A stretch of DNA of 64,000 nucleotides from Eubacterium sp. (GTDB taxonomy: Bacteria > Bacillota > Clostridia > Oscillospirales > Acutalibacteraceae): assembly GCA_029258375.1 (NCBI GenBank), contig JARHZA010000002.1, positions 253,001-317,000 on the forward strand. Direction: 5' to 3'. This document shows, one piece after another, positions 26,735 through 35,901 of this stretch. The position numbers were made by a program, and so were the translations under genes. Position 1 is the stretch's first letter. Each line of letters starts with the position of its first letter. The notes beneath the pieces are model-generated. The model made no database searches and was not told the origin of the DNA. It saw nothing but the letters and a program-made list of their open reading frames with translations.

Positions 26735-27148
26735 CTATTTTACTGTTTCATATTCCCAGTCAATTATTCCACCAAAATCTTTTATGTTTGTGTAACCAAG
26801 TTTAATTAGTTCATCAGACGCTATTTTGCTTCGCCTTCCACTTCTGCAATAAACTAAAATAAGTTGATTCTTATCTTTTAGTGTTTCTTCTGCTTTTTTA
26901 GAAATTTCATTATCTGGAATTAAAATTGCACCTTCAATATGTTCTTCTTCATATTCAAAAGGTTGTCTAACATCTAAAATTATATAGTCTGTTTGATTAT
27001 CCATAATTTCTTTAGCCTGTGCAGCAGATATTTTTTCATATTTTGATTTTACGTTAGTTTTATTCTTTTTACAAGCAATAAAAGAAAACGCAAAAAGTGC
27101 AATTAAAATAAATGTAAATAATGTTTTTATTATTATATTTAATTTCAT
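26735..27148 (-). CDS. Rhodanese-domain lipoprotein
   Basis: 137 aa. N-terminal lipoprotein signal with FSFIAC (Cys ~26), then a single rhodanese domain. Visible are IILDVRQPFEYEEEHIEGAILIP and the active-site loop VYCRSGRRS, whose Cys would carry the persulfide. Surface-anchored single-domain rhodaneses of this kind are common in anaerobes; the sulfur acceptor is unknown. Monocistronic, between the sensor operon and the mgl operon. No sequence link to sugar uptake is visible. Confidence 0.9.
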   Translation of the reverse strand: MKLNIIIKTLFTFILIALFAFSFIACKKNKTNVKSKYEKISAAQAKEIMDNQTDYIILDVRQPFEYEEEHIEGAILIPDNEISKKAEETLKDKNQLILVYCRSGRRSKIASDELIKLGYTNIKDFGGIIDWEYETVK

Positions 27149-27268
27149 TTTTATAATCCTTTCATTATTATAATTAGATTGTTTAATTTTAATTACATAA
27201 TACTATAACGGTAAAAAGAAGTAAATATTTGATTTTTGTTGAATTTTAAATTTATCTATATTTATTTG

Positions 27269-27286
27269 TGTGTAATTTTTTACACA
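27269..27286. promoter_or_regulatory. Palindrome TGTGTAA-TTTT-TTACACA
   Basis: Perfect 7-bp arms, centred about 79 bp upstream of the TTGTGC -35 hexamer. Activator or repressor site candidate. It is not a good match to the Rex or CcpA consensus. Confidence 0.45.
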
Positions 27287-27322
27287 TAATTCATTTTAAA
27301 CGTTGTTCCTTTGCTTTAAAAA

Positions 27323-27349
27323 TGCACAAAAATACTGTTCATTTGTGCA
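27323..27349. promoter_or_regulatory. Operator candidate TGCACAAA-N11-TTTGTGCA over the mgl -35
   Basis: Perfect 8-bp inverted repeat. Its right arm contains the -35 hexamer TTGTGC, so a bound protein would directly affect RNA polymerase. Candidate site for the YesN-type regulator or an unlinked LacI-type repressor. Confidence 0.5.
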
Positions 27350-27371
27350 AGTGTTACTAAAGAATTATAAT
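27343..27371 (+). promoter_or_regulatory. Promoter of the mgl operon
   Basis: TTGTGC, 17 bp, TATAAT, about 145 bp before mglB. Confidence 0.6.
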
Positions 27372-27515
27372 TGTGTTGTCTATATTGCTAAATTACTTTA
27401 TAAACGTATTAAAATTTTGTAAAAAGTGAATAAAAAAATGTATTTTAATGAACAGTCTATGAAGTTATAATCATAACAACGAATAAAGTTCGGAACAAAA
27501 AGGGAGGAAATTTTT

Positions 27516-28604
27516 ATGAAAATGAAAAAATGGTTAGCACTTGTACTTGCTGCTGTTCTTGCTTTAGGACTTGTAGCTTGTAGCAATGGCGGCGGAGATG
27601 ACAAAGGTAGCGGCGACGCTAAAAAAGGTGAAATTTCAGTATTCTACTACACATTTAGTGATACTTATATTTCAAGCGTACGTACTTCTTTAGATAAACT
27701 TCTTGAAGGCAAGAATTTTAACGACTACGACGCAAACGGTAACCAAACAACACAAACAGAACAAGTTTCAACAGCAATCGCTAAAGGTTCAAAAATGTTA
27801 ATTGTTAACGTTGTTGACACAGGCTCAAACGACGCAGCACAAAACATTGTTGACCAAGCAAAAGCAGCTGACATTCCTGTAATCTTCTTCAACCGTTCAG
27901 TTGATGAATCAGTTATCAGCAGCTATGACAAGTGTGCATTCGTTGGTACAGACTACGAAATGGCTGGTCATATGCAGGGTGAAATGATTGGTAAATATAT
28001 CAATGAAAACTTCAAAGCAGTTGACCTTAATGGCGATGGAAAAATCAGCTATGTAATGTTCAAAGGTCAAGAAGGAAACATGGAAGCTATCGCTCGTACA
28101 CAATTTGGTGTAGAAGATTGTGATAAGGTTCTTGTTGAAAACGGCAGAGAAAAGCTTACATTCTATGATCCAGCAAATACAAAGGGTTACCTTGTAGACC
28201 AAAATGGTCTCTGGTCAACATCAGCTGCAACTGACTATATGAACACAGTTCTTGCTAAGCACAGCGAAGCAAACAAAAATATGGTTGAACTTGTAATTGC
28301 AAATAACGACGATATGGCTCTTGGTGCAATCTCTGCATTACAAAGCGCTGGCTACAACAATGGTTCTGGCACAACAATTCCAGTATTTGGTGTAGACGCA
28401 ACAGATGCTGCTAAAGAAGCAATCGCTAAGAAGCAAATGGTTGGTACAATCAAACAAGACGCTGAAGGTATGGCAAAAGTAATTGCTACAATGGCTATGA
28501 ACTTTGTAGATGGTAAAGATAAGTTTGATGGCGTTGATGCTAAAAACGTTGTTGGCACATGGCGTGTAAACATTCCTTACGAAACATATACAGGCGAAAA
28601 ATAA
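27516..28604 (+). CDS. mglB: Galactose/glucose-binding lipoprotein of the Mgl ABC importer
   Basis: 362 aa. Lipoprotein signal with LGLVAC (Cys ~22), a Gly/Asp linker and a type-I binding fold. DLNGDGKIS (~170) matches the EF-hand-like calcium loop typical of MglB, and NNDDMALGAISALQ is the hinge/ligand region. It captures galactose, glucose or methyl-galactoside outside the membrane and delivers it to MglAC. Ribosome site GGGAGG. Codon use is more G/C-rich than its neighbours, as expected for a highly expressed binding protein. A hairpin after the gene may raise mglB mRNA relative to mglAC. Confidence 0.94.
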   Translation: MKMKKWLALVLAAVLALGLVACSNGGGDDKGSGDAKKGEISVFYYTFSDTYISSVRTSLDKLLEGKNFNDYDANGNQTTQTEQVSTAIAKGSKMLIVNVVDTGSNDAAQNIVDQAKAADIPVIFFNRSVDESVISSYDKCAFVGTDYEMAGHMQGEMIGKYINENFKAVDLNGDGKISYVMFKGQEGNMEAIARTQFGVEDCDKVLVENGREKLTFYDPANTKGYLVDQNGLWSTSAATDYMNTVLAKHSEANKNMVELVIANNDDMALGAISALQSAGYNNGSGTTIPVFGVDATDAAKEAIAKKQMVGTIKQDAEGMAKVIATMAMNFVDGKDKFDGVDAKNVVGTWRVNIPYETYTGEK

Positions 28605-28623
28605 AAACACAAAATTTTTTAAA

Positions 28624-28650
28624 GCAGCCGTGCTTAAAGTACGGCTGTTA
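28624..28650 (+). terminator. Hairpin between mglB and mglA (attenuator or mRNA stabiliser)
   Basis: Stem CAGCCGT/ACGGCTG with a 9-nt loop followed by TTATTTATT. The interrupted T-tract suggests partial termination. Confidence 0.55.
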
Positions 28651-28690
28651 TTTATTGAAAATCTAAGATAACAGACAGGAGACAGGGTTC

Positions 28691-30235
28691 ATGAGCGACA
28701 ATGAAAAAAACAAAGTGAATACTACGGCTTCCAACGAAAAACCTGTTTTGTTACGCATGGAAAATATTGATAAACAATTCCCTGGTGTTAAGGCACTTGA
28801 TGGTGTTTCTTTAACAGTAAAAGCCGGAACAGTTCATGCACTCATGGGCGAAAACGGGGCAGGTAAGTCAACTTTGATGAAATGCCTTTTCGGTGTATAC
28901 AATAAAGATGGCGGTAACATCTATCTTGATGGTAAAGAAATCAATTTCAAGAACTCAAAAGAAGCTCTTGAACACGGCGTAGCAATGGTTCATCAGGAAC
29001 TCAACCAAGCACTTAAAAGAAATGTAATGGATAATATGTGGCTTGGAAGATTCCCAACAGTTTCAAAATATCTTCCATTTACAAGTGAAAAGAAGATGTA
29101 TAAAGCTACTAAAGAAATTTTTGATCAGCTTGAAATTGACGTTGACCCAAAAACAGTTATGAGCCAAATGCCAGTTTCACAACGTCAAATGGTTGAAATT
29201 GCAAAAGCAGTTTCTTATAATTCAAAAGTTATCGTATTTGACGAACCTACATCTTCTCTTACTGAAGAGGAAGTTGAGCATCTCTTTAGAATCATAAATA
29301 TGCTTCGTGATAAGGGTTGCGGAATTATTTATATTTCACACAAAATGAATGAAATTCTTCGTATTTCTGACGAAGTAACAATTATGCGTGACGGTAAGTG
29401 GATTGCAACAAAAGATGCAAAAGAACTTACAACAGATGAAATTATTAAACTTATGGTTGGTAGAGAGTTAACAAATATTTACCCACCTAAGCACAATAAA
29501 ATTGGCGAAGTTTTGCTTGATGTTAAAAACTTAACAGCAGAATATTCAAAATTAAATGATGTATCATTTACAGCTCGTAAGGGCGAAATAATTGGTGTAG
29601 CCGGATTAGACGGTTCAGGTCGTACAGAACTTCTTGAAAACCTGTTTGGTGTTGCAACTCGACGTAGTGGCACAATAACACTTGATGGTAAACCGATTAA
29701 AAACAGAAATGCACGAGAATCAATTAAAAATGGTTTTGCTTTGCTTACTGAAGAGCGACGTGCAACAGGTATTTTCGGTATACTTAATATACGAGAGAAT
29801 ACAGCAATCGCAAGTTTGAATAACTATACAGTTGGTCCTTTCCTTAGCAAAAAGAAAATGAAAGAAAGTACCGATTGGAGCATCAAGGCGATGCGAATTA
29901 AAACACCTAATCAAGAAACTAAAATACGTTCTCTTTCAGGTGGTAACCAACAAAAAGTTATTTTGGGACGCTGGCTTTTAACAGACCCAACAGTTCTTTT
30001 GTTAGATGAGCCTACAAGAGGTATTGACGTTGGTGCTAAATATGAAATTTACCAACTTATTCTTGATCTTGCTGATAAAGGTAAAACAGTAATCATGGTT
30101 TCATCAGAAATGCCTGAACTTCTTGGCGTTTGTGATAGAATTCTTGTTATGTCTGGTGGTAGACTTGCCGGCGAGGTAGATACTGCTACAACAACACAAG
30201 AAGAAATTATGACTCTTGCTGCTAAATATGTTTAA
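28691..30235 (+). CDS. mglA: Mgl sugar ABC importer, double ATPase subunit
   Basis: 514 aa with two ATPase halves. The first has Walker [10 protein letters not shown] (~54) and Walker [13 protein letters not shown], with a degenerate signature [12 protein letters not shown]. The second has a degenerate Walker [10 protein letters not shown], an intact signature [14 protein letters not shown] and [15 protein letters not shown]. This asymmetry is normal for RbsA/MglA/XylG. It powers uptake of the sugar bound by MglB through MglC. Confidence 0.94.
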   Translation: MSDNEKNKVNTTASNEKPVLLRMENIDKQFPGVKALDGVSLTVKAGTVHALMGENGAGKSTLMKCLFGVYNKDGGNIYLDGKEINFKNSKEALEHGVAMVHQELNQALKRNVMDNMWLGRFPTVSKYLPFTSEKKMYKATKEIFDQLEIDVDPKTVMSQMPVSQRQMVEIAKAVSYNSKVIVFDEPTSSLTEEEVEHLFRIINMLRDKGCGIIYISHKMNEILRISDEVTIMRDGKWIATKDAKELTTDEIIKLMVGRELTNIYPPKHNKIGEVLLDVKNLTAEYSKLNDVSFTARKGEIIGVAGLDGSGRTELLENLFGVATRRSGTITLDGKPIKNRNARESIKNGFALLTEERRATGIFGILNIRENTAIASLNNYTVGPFLSKKKMKESTDWSIKAMRIKTPNQETKIRSLSGGNQQKVILGRWLLTDPTVLLLDEPTRGIDVGAKYEIYQLILDLADKGKTVIMVSSEMPELLGVCDRILVMSGGRLAGEVDTATTTQEEIMTLAAKYV

Positions 30236-30253
30236 TAAATCGGGGGAAATACA

Positions 30254-31339
30254 ATGTCTGAAACAAAAACTTTAAAAAAGAATACTTTATCAGACAAGTT
30301 TGCTGCGTTTAAGGCAATGTCTGCCACAGATAAACGCAGAACTGTGTCAGATTTACTTTTAAATAATGCGATGTACATAATAATTTTAATTGCTATTATC
30401 GCAATTGCAATTAAAGTTCCTGAGTTCATCTCAACAGCATCAATCGTAAATATCATTTCACTTACAGCTGCTAAATTGCCAATTGCTCTTGGTATTGGTG
30501 GTGCAATCGTTCTTACTGGTACTGATATTTCTGCTGGTCGTTGCGTTGGTTTAACAGCCTGCGTTGCAGCATCATTACTTCAAATGGCATCATATCCAAG
30601 TAAGATGTTCCCAAATCTTGGAGTTCTTCCACTTTGGCTTGTTCTTCTTATTGTTATAGCTATTGGTGCTGTAATTGGTTTTGTAAACGGTTTCTTCGTT
30701 GCAAAATTTAAACTTCATCCATTCATCGTTACACTTTCAACACAACTTATCGTTTTCGGTACAGTTCTTATGTATTTGATGATTGGTACAAACAATGGAC
30801 AAACACTTTCAGGACTTGATCCATCATACACAAACTTTGTTCGTGGTACTTTATTTAGAGTAGGCGGCGTTGCAATTCCAAAATATGTATTGTATTCAGT
30901 TATTTTAACTGCTATAATGTGGGTAATTTGGAACAAAACAAAGTTCGGTAAAAATATGTTTGCCGTTGGTTCAAACGAAGAATCAGCAAATGTTTCTGGT
31001 GTAAATGTTTTCTGGACAATCGTTTGCGTATTTATCCTTGCTGGTGTAATGTATGGTATTACAGGTTTCTTTGAAGGCGCAAGAATTGCTTCTTGTTCTG
31101 CAAACACTGGTCTTAACTACGAATGCGATGCTATCGCTGCTTGTGTAATCGGTGGTGTATCTTTCGTTGGTGGTACTGGTAAGATTAGCGGTATCGTAAT
31201 TGGTGTTCTTCTTCTTCAAATTATCTTCGCTGGTCTTAACTTCCTTTCAGTAGACCAAAATATGCTTTACATCATCAAAGGTTTAATTATCCTTGTTGCT
31301 TGTGCAATTGATATGCGTAAATATCTTGCTCGTAAGTAA
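30254..31339 (+). CDS. mglC: Mgl sugar ABC importer permease
   Basis: 361 aa with about ten membrane helices and RbsC/MglC-family landmarks: ALGIGGAIVLTGTDISAGRCVGL, AVGSNEESANVSGVN and GGVSFVGGTGKISG. Starts 18 bp after mglA behind a GGGGG ribosome site. It forms the membrane pore of the galactose/glucose importer. Confidence 0.94.
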   Translation: MSETKTLKKNTLSDKFAAFKAMSATDKRRTVSDLLLNNAMYIIILIAIIAIAIKVPEFISTASIVNIISLTAAKLPIALGIGGAIVLTGTDISAGRCVGLTACVAASLLQMASYPSKMFPNLGVLPLWLVLLIVIAIGAVIGFVNGFFVAKFKLHPFIVTLSTQLIVFGTVLMYLMIGTNNGQTLSGLDPSYTNFVRGTLFRVGGVAIPKYVLYSVILTAIMWVIWNKTKFGKNMFAVGSNEESANVSGVNVFWTIVCVFILAGVMYGITGFFEGARIASCSANTGLNYECDAIAACVIGGVSFVGGTGKISGIVIGVLLLQIIFAGLNFLSVDQNMLYIIKGLIILVACAIDMRKYLARK

Positions 31340-31365
31340 TAATTAAATTACCACGGAGGTATCAA

Positions 31366-31755
31366 ATGGAAGATAAAGAAAAACAAGAACTTGATGGTAT
31401 GCCACAACTTGAAACTACTCGTAAGCCAGGCGGTTTGTATCGTCACGTTAAAATGTCAGTTAAATCTGCTAACATTTTAGTTATTGTTACATCAGCAATA
31501 CTTGTTATTGCAATGATTTTCCTTGTAAGTCATAATGGATTTACTGTTAAATTTGATACCGATGGTGGTTCACATATTGATAGTGTAAAAGTAATGCACT
31601 CTGAAACTGTTCCTAAACCTGAAGATCCCGTTAAAGAAGGTTATGTGTTTAATGGTTGGTATCTTGACCGTGCTTGCACAAATGAATGGGATATTGATAA
31701 TGATAAGGTAACAGAAAGTATGACCTTGTTTGCAGGTTGGGACACAAAAAGTTAA
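31366..31755 (+). CDS. Small membrane protein with one extracellular InlB/Listeria-Bacteroides repeat
   Basis: 129 aa. A cytoplasmic N-terminus (~1-42) precedes one membrane segment (NILVIVTSAILVIAMIFLVS). The outside domain matches one InlB B-repeat (Flg_new, PF09479): VKFDTDGGSHIDSVKV, EGYVFNGWYLDRAC and MTLFAGW. It is the last gene of the mgl operon, 26 bp after mglC with a CGGAGG ribosome site. A dedicated part in sugar uptake, for example a scaffold or tether for the binding protein, is possible but unproven. Confidence 0.85.
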   Translation: MEDKEKQELDGMPQLETTRKPGGLYRHVKMSVKSANILVIVTSAILVIAMIFLVSHNGFTVKFDTDGGSHIDSVKVMHSETVPKPEDPVKEGYVFNGWYLDRACTNEWDIDNDKVTESMTLFAGWDTKS

Positions 31756-31807
31756 ATTGCTTATTTGTTAAGCATCAAATATTCCAACAAGAATATAGAC
31801 AAAATTT

Positions 31808-31850
31808 TACACCACACATTGGCTTAATTGTCAATGTGTGGTGCTTTTAT
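31808..31850 (+). terminator. Terminator of the mgl operon
   Basis: Perfect 12-bp stem CACCACACATTG/CAATGTGTGGTG followed by CTTTTAT. Confidence 0.85.
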
Positions 31851-31877
31851 ATAAGTATTAAGTTAATAAGTAAAAAT

Positions 31878-31912
31878 AAAAAAGAGTAAGTTTTGTGACT
31901 TACTCTTTTTAT
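31878..31912 (-). terminator. Terminator of the NSS transporter gene (bidirectional)
   Basis: Stem AAAAAGAGTAAGT/ACTTACTCTTTTT between convergent genes. Confidence 0.87.
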
Positions 31913-31927
31913 TTTAAATATTTAAAA

Positions 31928-33412
31928 TTATTTGTTATTTGATTGTAACTTGTTTTTTGGAGTATAGAAAACTGAATATCCAATCCAAGCAAGCATTGCA
32001 ACTGCAAAACACATCCAGAAAATAAGAAGTGTAGTGCTCTTGTTTGCAAACATATCATAGTAACCTTTAAGGTAAATAACAACAACTGCAACTGGTAAAA
32101 CATATGTTAAATAACCACGAAGTTTTGTAGAGAATTTTAATCCCTTACCAGCATTTGCTTCTTTGAGGAAGTTATCCCAACCCCAACCATTTTTTCTAAC
32201 GCAGAACATAAGGTAAACAACGCTACCAAGAGGAAGAAGGTTAGAAGAAACAAGAAAGTCTTCAAGGTCCATAATATTTGTTCCTGGTCCAAGTGGTTCA
32301 AAACCTTTAAGAACATTAAAGCCAAGAACACAAGGAATTGTAAGGAAACACATAGCAACAAGGTTAACAATAACAGATTTTTTTCTGCTCCAACCAAGGT
32401 TGTCCATTGCGTAAGAAGAGATGTTTTCGAAAACTGCAATAATAGTTGTGAGTGCCGCAAATGATAAGAATAAGAAGAAAAGTGTTCCCCAAATTCTGCC
32501 ACCAGGCATATTTGCAAATACATTTGGAAGTGTTATAAATACAAGTCTTGGACCTGCACCTGGGTTAACATTAAATGCAAAGCAAGATGGAATAACAATC
32601 ATACCAGCCATAAGAGCAACAAGTGTATCTAAAATACAAATGTGAACTGCTTCACCAGGAATTGAACGGTCTTTATCAAGGTAACTACCAAATATAGCCA
32701 TAGCACCAATTCCAAGACTAAGTGTAAAGAACGCTTGACTCATAGCACCAAAAATAATAGTGCCAATACCTTTTTCTTTTACAACTTCCATATTAGGAAC
32801 AAGGTAAAATTTAAAGCCTTCAGCAGCACCTGGAAGTGTAATAGTGTTGATAACAAGAACACCCATAAGCAAGAATAAACAAATCATCATACCTTTAGTA
32901 ATCTTTTCAACACCACGGTTCATACCAAGAAGGCAGATGCCAAATGCAAGAACTATAGTAACAATTGTCCAAAACATCATTGTTTTAGGATCTGCAAGCA
33001 TATTTCCAAATTCTGCATCTATAAGATCAGGAGATTTTCCAACAAATTTACCACTTGCAGTTAAGAAGCAGTAGTAAATCATCCAACCACCCACCATTGT
33101 GTAGAACATCATCAATAAGTAGCAACCTAAAATGCCTATCCATTTCATTCTGTTCCATTTTGTTCCTTCTGGTTGTAACAACTTAAAACTGGAAGCGGTG
33201 CTTTTTTGGCTACCACGACCAACTGAAAATTCGCAAACCATAATAGGAAGACCAAGTATCAATAAGAATGCAAGGTAAAAAAGAATGAATATTGCGCCAC
33301 CGTTTTGACCACACATATAAGGAAATTTCCAAACGTTTCCAAGGCCAACCGCACAGCCAGCAGAAACGAGGATGAATCCAAGTCTTGACGTGAATCGTTC
33401 TCTATTCGCCAT
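31928..33412 (-). CDS. Sodium-dependent neurotransmitter:sodium symporter (NSS/SNF) family transporter
   Basis: 494 aa with about eleven to twelve membrane helices. The family signature in helix 1 is clear, VGLGNVWKFPYMCGQNGG (~20-38), whose unwound region binds Na+ and substrate. FFTLSLGIGAMAIFGSY (~225) is the helix 6 counterpart. Bacterial members import amino acids or related amines with Na+ (LeuT, MhsT, TnaT). The precise substrate cannot be read from the sequence. Monocistronic with its own promoter. Confidence 0.93.
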   Translation of the reverse strand: MANRERFTSRLGFILVSAGCAVGLGNVWKFPYMCGQNGGAIFILFYLAFLLILGLPIMVCEFSVGRGSQKSTASSFKLLQPEGTKWNRMKWIGILGCYLLMMFYTMVGGWMIYYCFLTASGKFVGKSPDLIDAEFGNMLADPKTMMFWTIVTIVLAFGICLLGMNRGVEKITKGMMICLFLLMGVLVINTITLPGAAEGFKFYLVPNMEVVKEKGIGTIIFGAMSQAFFTLSLGIGAMAIFGSYLDKDRSIPGEAVHICILDTLVALMAGMIVIPSCFAFNVNPGAGPRLVFITLPNVFANMPGGRIWGTLFFLFLSFAALTTIIAVFENISSYAMDNLGWSRKKSVIVNLVAMCFLTIPCVLGFNVLKGFEPLGPGTNIMDLEDFLVSSNLLPLGSVVYLMFCVRKNGWGWDNFLKEANAGKGLKFSTKLRGYLTYVLPVAVVVIYLKGYYDMFANKSTTLLIFWMCFAVAMLAWIGYSVFYTPKNKLQSNNK

Positions 33413-33458
33413 AACTTATTCCTCCAATAATATTAGATTTTTTGTGTTATACCCAAAC

Positions 33459-33487
33459 ATTTTAACAAAATGTAAATAAACATTCAA
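33459..33487 (-). promoter_or_regulatory. Promoter of the NSS transporter gene
   Basis: Minus strand TTGAAT, 17 bp, TAAAAT. Confidence 0.55.
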
Positions 33488-33538
33488 GTATTTGTATACA
33501 ATTATTTACAAAATAATATGTTTATTTTAAAAAGAATA

Positions 33539-33567
33539 AAAAAGAAGGTCATTTAAGACCTTCTTTC
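33539..33567 (-). terminator. Terminator of the thioesterase-to-thiI operon
   Basis: Stem AAAGAAGGTC/GACCTTCTTT with an ATTTAA loop; on the minus strand it is followed by TTTTATTC. Confidence 0.82.
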
Positions 33568-33580
33568 AACTTGTTTTTAA

Positions 33581-34753
33581 TTATTTAATGAAAACTCTTT
33601 TAACATCTTTTAATGATCTTTCAATCATTTCATCAAGATTTTCAATCTTGTTTTCAGCAGCAATGACATCTTCAACTGTTGGGCGTGTTTTTGGATGTTT
33701 TGGTGTGAATACTGTGCAACAGTCTTCATAAGGTTGGATTGAAGTTTCAAAAGTATCTATTTTTCTTGAAATAGAAATAATTTCATCTTTGTCCATACCT
33801 ATGCAAGGACGGAAAACAGGCATTGTTGTAGCGCAGTCTGTGCAACCAAGAGCAAAAATTGTTTGGCTTGCAACTTGTCCAACACTTTCGCCAGTGATAA
33901 GTGCTTGGCAGTTTTGGCTTTCTGCAATTTTTTGACTCATTTTCATCATAATTCTACGCATTACAAGTGTGAAGTAATCTTCTGGGCAGTAATCACGAAT
34001 AGCCTCTTGAATTTCAGTAAATGGAACAACAAAAGTTGTTATAGTGCCACTGTAAGCAGCAACTTTCTTTAATAAGTCCATAACTTTCATTTCTGCAAGT
34101 TCGCTTGTGTATGGTGGAGATGCAAAGTGAACAGAAATAAGTTCAATACCTCTTTTAGCCATCATATATGCAGCAACAGGTGAGTCTATACCACCGCTAA
34201 TTAAAACTGCTGCTCTGCCACTTGTGCCAGTAGGCATACCACCAGCGCCTTTAATGTTGTTGCCACGAACAAAGGCATATTTATCTCTAATTTCAACTGT
34301 TACTGTAATTTCTGGGTTATGAACATCAACTTTAAGATGATTAAAAGCTTTAAGAATTTCTCCACCCAATTCTCTGCAAATTTCAGGAGATTTATATGGG
34401 AATTTTTTATCACTTCTTTTAGCTTCAACTTTAAAAGTTTTTGCAGTTAAAAGTTCATCTTCAAGATATTCTTTAGTAGTTTTGATAATGTCTGCCATAT
34501 CTTTTTCGCAAACAGCTGCACGTGAAAGTGCTGCAATACCAAAAACTTTTTTAAGTGCATCAACGACATCATCAAGGTCAACATCTTCATCATCAGGCTC
34601 AACCATTATAGTTGACTGACTCTTTGTGAACTTAAAAGTGCCAAGATCTGCAAGATGACGTTTCATATTTTTGATAAGTACGTCTTCAAATGAATTTCTA
34701 TTAAGTCCTTTAAGAACAAGTTCTCCATTTTTAACAAGTATAATTTCTTTCAT
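33581..34753 (-). CDS. thiI: tRNA 4-thiouridine synthase / thiazole sulfur transferase
   Basis: 390 aa. N-terminal ferredoxin-like and THUMP region (~1-165), then a PP-loop ATPase with VLISGGIDSPVAAYMM (~182) that adenylates U8 of tRNA. It stops after the ATPase domain and lacks the C-terminal rhodanese of E. coli ThiI, as is usual in Firmicutes. The cysteine desulfurase encoded just upstream would supply persulfide sulfur directly. A cysteine pair in EDCCTVFTPKHP is conserved. Last gene of a four-gene operon. Confidence 0.95.
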   Translation of the reverse strand: MKEIILVKNGELVLKGLNRNSFEDVLIKNMKRHLADLGTFKFTKSQSTIMVEPDDEDVDLDDVVDALKKVFGIAALSRAAVCEKDMADIIKTTKEYLEDELLTAKTFKVEAKRSDKKFPYKSPEICRELGGEILKAFNHLKVDVHNPEITVTVEIRDKYAFVRGNNIKGAGGMPTGTSGRAAVLISGGIDSPVAAYMMAKRGIELISVHFASPPYTSELAEMKVMDLLKKVAAYSGTITTFVVPFTEIQEAIRDYCPEDYFTLVMRRIMMKMSQKIAESQNCQALITGESVGQVASQTIFALGCTDCATTMPVFRPCIGMDKDEIISISRKIDTFETSIQPYEDCCTVFTPKHPKTRPTVEDVIAAENKIENLDEMIERSLKDVKRVFIK

Positions 34754-34764
34754 TTTAATTCCTC

Positions 34765-35901
34765 TTAATTCTTAGGATGTTTCTTTATAATTTCATCAAG
34801 AGCAACACATAACTTGTCTATATCCTCTTTTGTATTGTCTCTTGAAAAACTAATTCTAATACTTTTGTCTATTATTTCATCGCTTAATTTCATAGCTGTT
34901 AAAACGTGGCTCTTTTTGCCTTTTGCACATGCAGAACCGTTGCTAACACAAATGCCATAGTTTGCAGAAAGTTCCTGTAAAACAGTTTGACTTCTCATAA
35001 ATGTAGGAACATAAATATTTATGATATAAGGTGATGCGTCATCGCCACTGTTAAATATAATTCCGTTAATTTGACTTAATTTTTCTTTTGCGTATTCGTT
35101 AAGTTCTTTTGTTATTTTGCTTTGCTCTTTTAAGTTTGGCAAAGCGTCAACAGCAGCACCAAAACCTGCAATAAGAGGGGAAGCCTCTGTGCCTGGTCTA
35201 ATTTTCTTTTCTTGTTCTCCACCAAAAGTACGTGGCAAAATATTTACACCTTTTCTTATGTAAAGAGCACCAGTTCCTTTTGGTCCGTGAATTTTATGTG
35301 CAGTAATAGTTAAAAGATCTGCACCAAGTTTTTTAGGTCTAATATCAACTTTACCAAATGCTTGAACACAGTCGATATGAACTAATGCAGGGGATTCTGC
35401 TCGGGTAACAAGTTTTTTTATTTTTTCAACTGGAAGAATAGAACCAACTTCGTTGTTAATATACATCATAGAAACAAGAATGGTATCTTTGTTAATTGCT
35501 TTTGCCATATCTGCAAGGCTGATTTTTCCTTCGCTATCTGGCATAAGGCGAATAACTTCAAATCCTTCTTTTTCAAGTTCATCAATGCTTTGCATAACAC
35601 TTTCGTGCTCAATTGCAGTAGTAACAATTCTATTGCCTTTTCGTCTGTTTTTATGAGCAGCACCTAAAATAGCAAGGTTGTTTGATTCTGTTCCACCACT
35701 TGTAAAATATATTTCGTCTTTTTCACAGTCAAGTTTTTTTGCAATACTCTCTCTTGCATTTATAACTTCTTTCATTGCTGAAATCCCAAGAAAGTGCAAA
35801 CTTGATGGGTTGCCGAAGTTTTCGGTTATCATTCTATTTATTGCAACAATTGCTTCTTCACAAGGTTTTGTTGTTGCACTGTTATCAAGATAAACTGTCA
35901 T
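34765..35901 (-). CDS. Cysteine desulfurase (NifS/IscS-like, ThiI partner)
   Basis: 378 aa PLP enzyme. The PLP lysine is in TITAHKIHGPKGTGAL (~205) and the catalytic Cys in SNGSACAKGKKSH (~325). The N-terminal VYLDNSATTKPCEEA is typical. It removes sulfur from cysteine and passes it to ThiI, encoded 11 bp downstream, as in the Bacillus nifZ-thiI pair. Its start lies 17 nt inside the HAD-Nudix gene. Confidence 0.95.
   Translation of the reverse strand: MTVYLDNSATTKPCEEAIVAINRMITENFGNPSSLHFLGISAMKEVINARESIAKKLDCEKDEIYFTSGGTESNNLAILGAAHKNRRKGNRIVTTAIEHESVMQSIDELEKEGFEVIRLMPDSEGKISLADMAKAINKDTILVSMMYINNEVGSILPVEKIKKLVTRAESPALVHIDCVQAFGKVDIRPKKLGADLLTITAHKIHGPKGTGALYIRKGVNILPRTFGGEQEKKIRPGTEASPLIAGFGAAVDALPNLKEQSKITKELNEYAKEKLSQINGIIFNSGDDASPYIINIYVPTFMRSQTVLQELSANYGICVSNGSACAKGKKSHVLTAMKLSDEIIDKSIRISFSRDNTKEDIDKLCVALDEIIKKHPKN

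Larger units (their letters stand above)
27149..27515. other. Regulatory region between the rhodanese and mgl genes
   Basis: 367 bp, no credible ORF. It holds two separate dyads (27269-27286 and 27323-27349) and a promoter whose -35 lies in the second dyad. A further TATAAT at 27466 lacks a good -35. The leader of the mgl mRNA would be about 140 nt. Confidence 0.6.

Noticed and set aside
27269-27286. Rex or CcpA (cre) site before mgl
   Set aside because: TGTGTAA-N4-TTACACA differs from TTGTTAA-N4-TTAACAA in three positions per arm and lacks the cre CG core. Kept only as an unassigned palindrome.
27398-27604. 68-aa minus ORF overlapping the mglB start
   Set aside because: Antisense to the mglB signal peptide; no ribosome site.
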